64,000 nt of DNA from Kosakonia radicincitans DSM 16656. GTDB taxonomy: Bacteria; Pseudomonadota; Gammaproteobacteria; Enterobacterales; Enterobacteriaceae. Shown here piece by piece: positions 59,129 through 64,000 of the stretch. The position numbers were made by a program, and so were the translations under genes. The stretch is from positions 5,456,001 to 5,520,000 of the forward strand of contig NZ_CP018016.1 in the NCBI RefSeq assembly GCF_000280495.2, given 5' to 3'. Every line of letters begins with the position of its first letter. Position 1 is the first letter of the stretch. The notes beneath the pieces were generated by a model. That model saw only the letters and a program-made list of their open reading frames with translations, had not been told where the DNA came from and did no database searches.

Positions 59129-62100
59129 TTACTCGTCTTCCAGTTCGATGTTGATACCCAGAGAACGGATCTCTTTCAACAGTACGTTGAAGGATTCCGG
59201 CATACCTGGTTCCATCTGATGGTTGCCGTCCACGATGTTTTTATACATCTTGGTACGACCGTTCACGTCATCAGACTTAACGGTAAGCATTTCTTGCAGG
59301 GTGTAAGCGGCACCATAAGCTTCCAGTGCCCATACTTCCATCTCACCGAAGCGCTGACCACCGAACTGTGCCTTACCACCCAGCGGCTGCTGAGTAACCA
59401 GGCTGTAAGAACCGGTGGAACGCGCATGCATCTTGTCATCAACCAGGTGGTTCAGTTTCAGCATGTACATGTAGCCGACGGTAACCTGGCGCTCGAATTG
59501 CTCACCGGTACGACCATCGAACAGAGTGATCTGACCGGAAGTCGGCAGGCCACCCAGCTGTAACAGTTCCTTAATTTCGGACTCTTTCGCACCGTCGAAT
59601 ACCGGCGTTGCGATCGGCATGCCTTTGCGCAGGTTTTCAGCCAGACGCAGAACTTCTTCATCACTGAAGGTATTCAGGTCAACTTTCTGACGAACGTCAG
59701 CGCCCAGATCGTATGCACGCTGGATGAATTCGCGCAGTTTCGCGACTTCCTGCTGCTGTTTCAGCATGGCGTTGATCTTGTCGCCGATACCTTTAGCAGC
59801 CATCCCCAGGTGGGTCTCGAGGATCTGACCGATGTTCATACGAGACGGTACGCCCAGCGGGTTCAGTACGATGTCTACCGGCGTGCCGTTTTCATCGTAA
59901 GGCATATCTTCGATCGGGTTGATCTTAGAAATAACACCTTTGTTACCGTGACGACCTGCCATCTTATCACCAGGCTGGATCTGACGTTTAACAGCCAGAT
60001 AAACCTTAACAATCTTCAGCACGCCCGGTGCCAGATCGTCGCCCTGAGTGATTTTGCGGCGTTTCGCTTCAAGTTTTTTCTCGAACTCGTGTTTCAGTTC
60101 GTCGTACTGCTCAGCCAGTTGCTCCAGCTGATTTTGTTTCGCTTCGTCGGTCAGGCCGAGTTCCAGCCAGCGGTCGCGCGGCAGTTTGTCGAGCTTCTCA
60201 GCTTCAACGCCGCCGGAAACCAGCACGGTATGGATACGGCTGAACAGGCCAGCTTCGAGGATTTGCAGTTCTTCAGACAGATCTTTCTTCGCCTGCTTCA
60301 ACTGCATCTCTTCGATTTCCAGCGCACGTTTGTCTTTTTCCACGCCATCGCGGGTAAAGACCTGAACGTCGATAACAGTACCGGAGACACCGTTCGGCAC
60401 ACGCAGAGAAGAGTCTTTAACGTCAGACGCTTTCTCACCGAAGATCGCGCGCAGCAGTTTCTCTTCTGGCGTCAGCTGAGTTTCGCCTTTCGGCGTTACT
60501 TTACCAACCAGAATGTCGCCGCCGGTCACTTCCGCACCGATGTAAACGATACCGGATTCATCCAGTTTGGAGAGCGCAGCTTCACCCACGTTCGGAATGT
60601 CAGCGGTGATCTCTTCCGGCCCCAGCTTGGTGTCACGGGACACACACGCCAGTTCCTGAATGTGGATCGTTGTAAAACGATCTTCCTGAACAACACGTTC
60701 GGAGACGAGGATGGAGTCTTCGAAGTTGTAACCGTTCCACGGCATGAACGCTACGCGCATGTTCTGGCCGAGTGCCAGTTCACCGAGGTCGGTGGACGGG
60801 CCGTCTGCCAGCACGTCGCCGCGCTCAATTGGCTCACCCAGATAAACACACGGCATCTGGTTGATGCAGGTGTTCTGGTTAGAACGGGTGTATTTGGTCA
60901 GGTTATAGATGTCGATACCTGCTTCACCCGGGTACATCTCGTCTTCGTTAACTTTGATAACGATACGGGAAGCATCCACGTACTGAACGGTACCGCCACG
61001 TTTCGCAACTGCGGTTACACCGGAGTCAACGGCAACAGCACGTTCCATACCGGTACCAACCAGCGGCTTATCAGCGCGCAGAGTCGGAACCGCCTGACGT
61101 TGCATGTTCGCACCCATCAATGCACGGTTGGCGTCATCGTGTTCCAGGAACGGGATCAGGGACGCACCGACGGAAACCACCTGCTGGGTAGAAACGTCCA
61201 TGTAGTCAACCTGGTCTGCGCTGAAGAGGCTGGATTCGCCTTTGCTGCGGCAGGTCACCAGATCGTCTACAAAACGACCTTCTTCCGTCAGGTTGGTGTT
61301 CGCCTGAGCGATAACATAGTTACCTTCTTCAATTGCAGAAAGGTAATGGATCTCGTCAGTTACCACGCCGTCAGTCACTTTACGGTACGGCGTTTCGAGG
61401 AAGCCGTATTCGTTAGTCTGTGCATACACGGACAGGGAGTTGATCAGACCGATGTTCGGACCTTCAGGCGTTTCGATCGGACATACGCGACCGTAGTGGG
61501 TCGGGTGAACGTCTCGAACTTCGAAGCCTGCACGCTCACGGGTCAGACCGCCTGGGCCGAGTGCAGAGATACGACGTTTATGCGTAATCTCGGACAGCGG
61601 GTTGTTCTGGTCCATAAACTGAGACAGTTGGCTGGAACCGAAGAACTCTTTCACGGCTGCGGAGATCGGCTTGGCGTTGATCATATCCTGCGGCATCAGG
61701 GTATCCAGATCGCCCAGAGACAGACGCTCTTTCACCGCACGCTCTACACGCACCAGGCCAACACGGAACTGGTTTTCCGCCATTTCACCAACGGAACGGA
61801 TACGACGGTTGCCGAGGTGGTCGATATCATCCACTTCACCAATACCGTTACGGATACCGATGAGCTTTTTCATCACTTCGATGATGTCTTCTTTGCTCAG
61901 GATACCGGAACCTTCGATGGTGTCGCGCAGCAGAGAACGGTTGAACTTCATACGACCAACCGCAGACAGATCGTAGCGGTCTTCAGAGAAGAACAGGTTC
62001 TCGAACAGGCTTTCAGCCGCTTCACGAGTCGGCGGTTCACCCGGACGCATCATACGGTAGATCTCTACCAGCGCGCTCAGTCGATCGTTGGTCGGGTCGA

Positions 62101-63157
62101 CGCGTACAGTCTCAGAGATGTACGGACCGTGGTCCAGATCGTTGGTAAACAGCGTTTCGATACGTTTGTGGCCCGCCTGGCTCAGCTTGGCCAGCAGATC
62201 GAGCGACAGTTCCATGTTCGCCGGGCAGATCAGTTCGCCAGTGGATTCGTCGATGTAGTCTTTAGACGCCACTTTACCCGCGATGTACTCAACCGGAACT
62301 TCGATATGTTGAATCTCGTCTTTTTCCAGCTGACGGATATGGCGCGCGGTAATACGGCGGCCTTTCTCAACATACATTTTGCCGTTCGCTTCGATGTCGA
62401 AGGACGCAGTTTCGCCGCGCAGACGTTCCGGCACCAGTTCCATTTGCAGTTTGTTGTCGCGAATCTCAAAGACCACTTTTTCAAAGAACAGGTCAAGGAT
62501 CTGCTCAGTGGTGTAGTTCAACGCGCGCAGGATAATGGTAGCCGGCAGCTTACGACGACGGTCGATACGAACGAACAGGTTATCTTTCGGATCGAATTCA
62601 AAGTCCAGCCAGGACCCACGGTAAGGAATAATACGTGCGTTATAAAGCACCTTACCAGGTGAGTGGGTTTTACCCTTATCGCTGTCAAAGAAGACACCTG
62701 GGCTACGGTGGAGCTGAGAAACGATAACACGCTCAGTACCGTTGATAACAAAGGTACCGTTGTCGGTCATGAGCGGAATTTCGCCCATGTAGACTTCTTG
62801 TTCTTTAATATCTTTAACAGTGCCTTCCGGCGCTTCGCGCTCGTAGATCACCAGACGCAGTTTTACGCGCAACGGAGCGGAGTAAGTTACGCCACGGATC
62901 TGACACTCTTTAACGTCAAAAACAGGTTCGCCAAGACGGTAGCTGACGTATTGCAGTTCCGAATTGCCGCTGTAGCTCTTAATCGGGAACACGGAGCGGA
63001 ATGCCGCTTCCAGACCGTACTGCCCTTCAGGATCTTGCTCGATAAACTTCTGGAACGAGTCAAGCTGGATAGAAAGGAGATATGGAACATCCAGAACTTG
63101 TGGACGTTTACCAAAATCCTTACGAATACGTTTTTTCTCGGTATAGGAGTAAACCAT
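59129..63157 (-). CDS. rpoB: RNA polymerase subunit beta
   Basis: 1342 residues from [18 protein letters not shown], as in E. coli; the start at 63190 adds 11 unrelated residues and is rejected. The rifampicin region reads [18 protein letters not shown] with the wild-type Gln, Asp, His and Ser residues, so no resistance change is visible there. The C-terminal clamp region [20 protein letters not shown] is intact. Confidence 0.99.
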   Translation of the reverse strand: MVYSYTEKKRIRKDFGKRPQVLDVPYLLSIQLDSFQKFIEQDPEGQYGLEAAFRSVFPIKSYSGNSELQYVSYRLGEPVFDVKECQIRGVTYSAPLRVKLRLVIYEREAPEGTVKDIKEQEVYMGEIPLMTDNGTFVINGTERVIVSQLHRSPGVFFDSDKGKTHSPGKVLYNARIIPYRGSWLDFEFDPKDNLFVRIDRRRKLPATIILRALNYTTEQILDLFFEKVVFEIRDNKLQMELVPERLRGETASFDIEANGKMYVEKGRRITARHIRQLEKDEIQHIEVPVEYIAGKVASKDYIDESTGELICPANMELSLDLLAKLSQAGHKRIETLFTNDLDHGPYISETVRVDPTNDRLSALVEIYRMMRPGEPPTREAAESLFENLFFSEDRYDLSAVGRMKFNRSLLRDTIEGSGILSKEDIIEVMKKLIGIRNGIGEVDDIDHLGNRRIRSVGEMAENQFRVGLVRVERAVKERLSLGDLDTLMPQDMINAKPISAAVKEFFGSSQLSQFMDQNNPLSEITHKRRISALGPGGLTRERAGFEVRDVHPTHYGRVCPIETPEGPNIGLINSLSVYAQTNEYGFLETPYRKVTDGVVTDEIHYLSAIEEGNYVIAQANTNLTEEGRFVDDLVTCRSKGESSLFSADQVDYMDVSTQQVVSVGASLIPFLEHDDANRALMGANMQRQAVPTLRADKPLVGTGMERAVAVDSGVTAVAKRGGTVQYVDASRIVIKVNEDEMYPGEAGIDIYNLTKYTRSNQNTCINQMPCVYLGEPIERGDVLADGPSTDLGELALGQNMRVAFMPWNGYNFEDSILVSERVVQEDRFTTIHIQELACVSRDTKLGPEEITADIPNVGEAALSKLDESGIVYIGAEVTGGDILVGKVTPKGETQLTPEEKLLRAIFGEKASDVKDSSLRVPNGVSGTVIDVQVFTRDGVEKDKRALEIEEMQLKQAKKDLSEELQILEAGLFSRIHTVLVSGGVEAEKLDKLPRDRWLELGLTDEAKQNQLEQLAEQYDELKHEFEKKLEAKRRKITQGDDLAPGVLKIVKVYLAVKRQIQPGDKMAGRHGNKGVISKINPIEDMPYDENGTPVDIVLNPLGVPSRMNIGQILETHLGMAAKGIGDKINAMLKQQQEVAKLREFIQRAYDLGADVRQKVDLNTFSDEEVLRLAENLRKGMPIATPVFDGAKESEIKELLQLGGLPTSGQITLFDGRTGEQFERQVTVGYMYMLKLNHLVDDKMHARSTGSYSLVTQQPLGGKAQFGGQRFGEMEVWALEAYGAAYTLQEMLTVKSDDVNGRTKMYKNIVDGNHQMEPGMPESFNVLLKEIRSLGINIELEDE

Positions 63158-63255
63158 AGGGTTCCTCAGCTCGCTGACAAGTCGACCCACTCTGCCCGTC
63201 GAAAGGACAGTTTATGCAACACTATTTTTTTGACCGGAAAGTGGAGCACTTTCCG

Positions 63256-63354
63256 CAATGCTTGTTGCTATCACGCTTAAATCATTTCATTGCGATTTAC
63301 ACAGAAGCGAGCTCCTGTCGCAGTATATTAAGTCGTCGATAGAAACAAGCATTG
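63256..63354 (-). promoter_or_regulatory. Long hairpin in the rplL-rpoB gap, probable RNase III site
   Basis: A 17-bp inverted repeat with one mismatch (63256-63272 with 63338-63354) is extended inward by ACGCTTAA/TTAAGTCGT, giving about 24 paired bases. E. coli has an RNase III processing site in the same gap. The assignment is by position and structure. Confidence 0.65.
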
Positions 63355-63409
63355 TAAAGGCTACTGGTAGTCAAACAGTGTGAAACGCTACCGGCACCTT
63401 CTACAGCGC

Positions 63410-63440
63410 AAAAAGGCTGGTGACCAAAAAGTCACCAGCC
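63410..63440 (-). terminator. Attenuator between rplL and rpoB
   Basis: A perfect 10-bp stem GGCTGGTGAC/GTCACCAGCC, followed on the minus strand by five Ts, lies 39 bases after the rplL stop. In E. coli a partial terminator at this position makes rpoBC expression lower than that of the ribosomal genes. Confidence 0.88.
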
Positions 63441-63479
63441 ATCAGCCTGATTACTCAGGCTGCAACCGGAAGGGTTGGC

Positions 63480-63848
<369 letters not shown>

Positions 63849-63914
63849 TTAAATTGTTCCTGAATATCAGAATAAGTTTATACGTAAGCAAATGCTTTAT
63901 AAAGAAAACTGCGA

Positions 63915-64000
63915 TTAAGCAGCTTCTTTCGCATCGCGTACAGCAGCCAGAGTACGAACCAGTTTGCCAGCAGAGGCTTCTTTCATGGTTGCCATCAGGC
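63915..64000 (-). CDS. rplJ: Ribosomal protein L10 (3' end only)
   Basis: Only the last 28 codons lie in the window, encoding LMATMKEASAGKLVRTLAAV..AKEAA, identical to the E. coli L10 C-terminus as I recall it. This part binds the L7/L12 dimers. The 5' part lies beyond the right edge. Confidence 0.96.
   Translation of the reverse strand, partial: LMATMKEASAGKLVRTLAAVRDAKEAA

Noticed and set aside
61540..61660. Rifampicin-resistance change in rpoB
   Set aside because: The cluster reads as wild type at the Gln, Asp, His and Ser positions commonly altered.
59810..62662. A 950-codon open frame antisense to rpoB (and similar ones at 54955-57150 and 57418-59040 opposite rpoC)
   Set aside because: These are shadows of highly biased codon use in the polymerase genes.

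Overview
The window is chromosomal DNA from a member of the Enterobacteriaceae close to Enterobacter, Kosakonia or Klebsiella. Almost every protein can be matched by eye to an E. coli K-12 counterpart, usually with identical or nearly identical length. Gene order follows the E. coli mal to rpl interval, and ERIC and REP repeats lie between genes. I cannot fix the genus. I see no prophage, transposase, CRISPR array or plasmid gene.

Layout. 1-3.7 kb: maltose transporter malE (3' end), malF, malG on +. 3.7-9.5 kb: psiE, two acetyltransferase genes, then the exopolysaccharide operon yjbEFGH on -. 9.5-14.7 kb: pgi (-), a long repeat-rich leader, the lysine riboswitch, lysC and panS. 14.7-20 kb: a HigBA toxin-antitoxin pair, yjbD, rluF, the phosphate transporter yjbB and two overlapping unknown genes. 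20-32.7 kb: metH, iclR, an unknown membrane protein, the glyoxylate operon aceBAK, metA and yjaA. 32.75-38.2 kb: an rrnE-like rRNA operon (16S, tRNA-Glu, 23S, 5S) on -. 38.4-46.4 kb: purHD (+), yjaH, hupA, yjaG, nfi, hemE, nudC (-), rsd (+). 46.4-52.1 kb: TPP riboswitch and thiCEFSGH. 52.4-54.8 kb: a diguanylate cyclase and an orphan PTS IIB/IIA pair. 54.8-64 kb: rpoC, rpoB, rplL and the end of rplJ on -.

The genes are mostly core metabolism and expression machinery with recognisable controls: IclR boxes at iclR and aceB, three Met boxes at metA, a PurR box at purHD, P1/P2 promoters at rrn, an attenuator plus an RNase III-type hairpin between rplL and rpoB, and two metabolite riboswitches.

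The most unusual features are the ERIC elements, 126-bp imperfect palindromes. One sits inside the TPP riboswitch of thiC, exactly in the P3 loop, so a 126-nt hairpin extends an otherwise intact aptamer. Four head-to-tail copies with an exact 126-bp period (plus a decayed fifth end) sit between the likely lysC promoter and the first base pair of the lysine riboswitch. Another lies between malE and malF, and one follows malG. Compared with E. coli K-12 (from memory), xylE, pepE, arpA, yjaB, zraPSR and htrC are absent. In their places or nearby are accessory genes: the acetyltransferase pair, HigBA, the unknown overlapping pair, the membrane protein, and the diguanylate cyclase with PTS genes.
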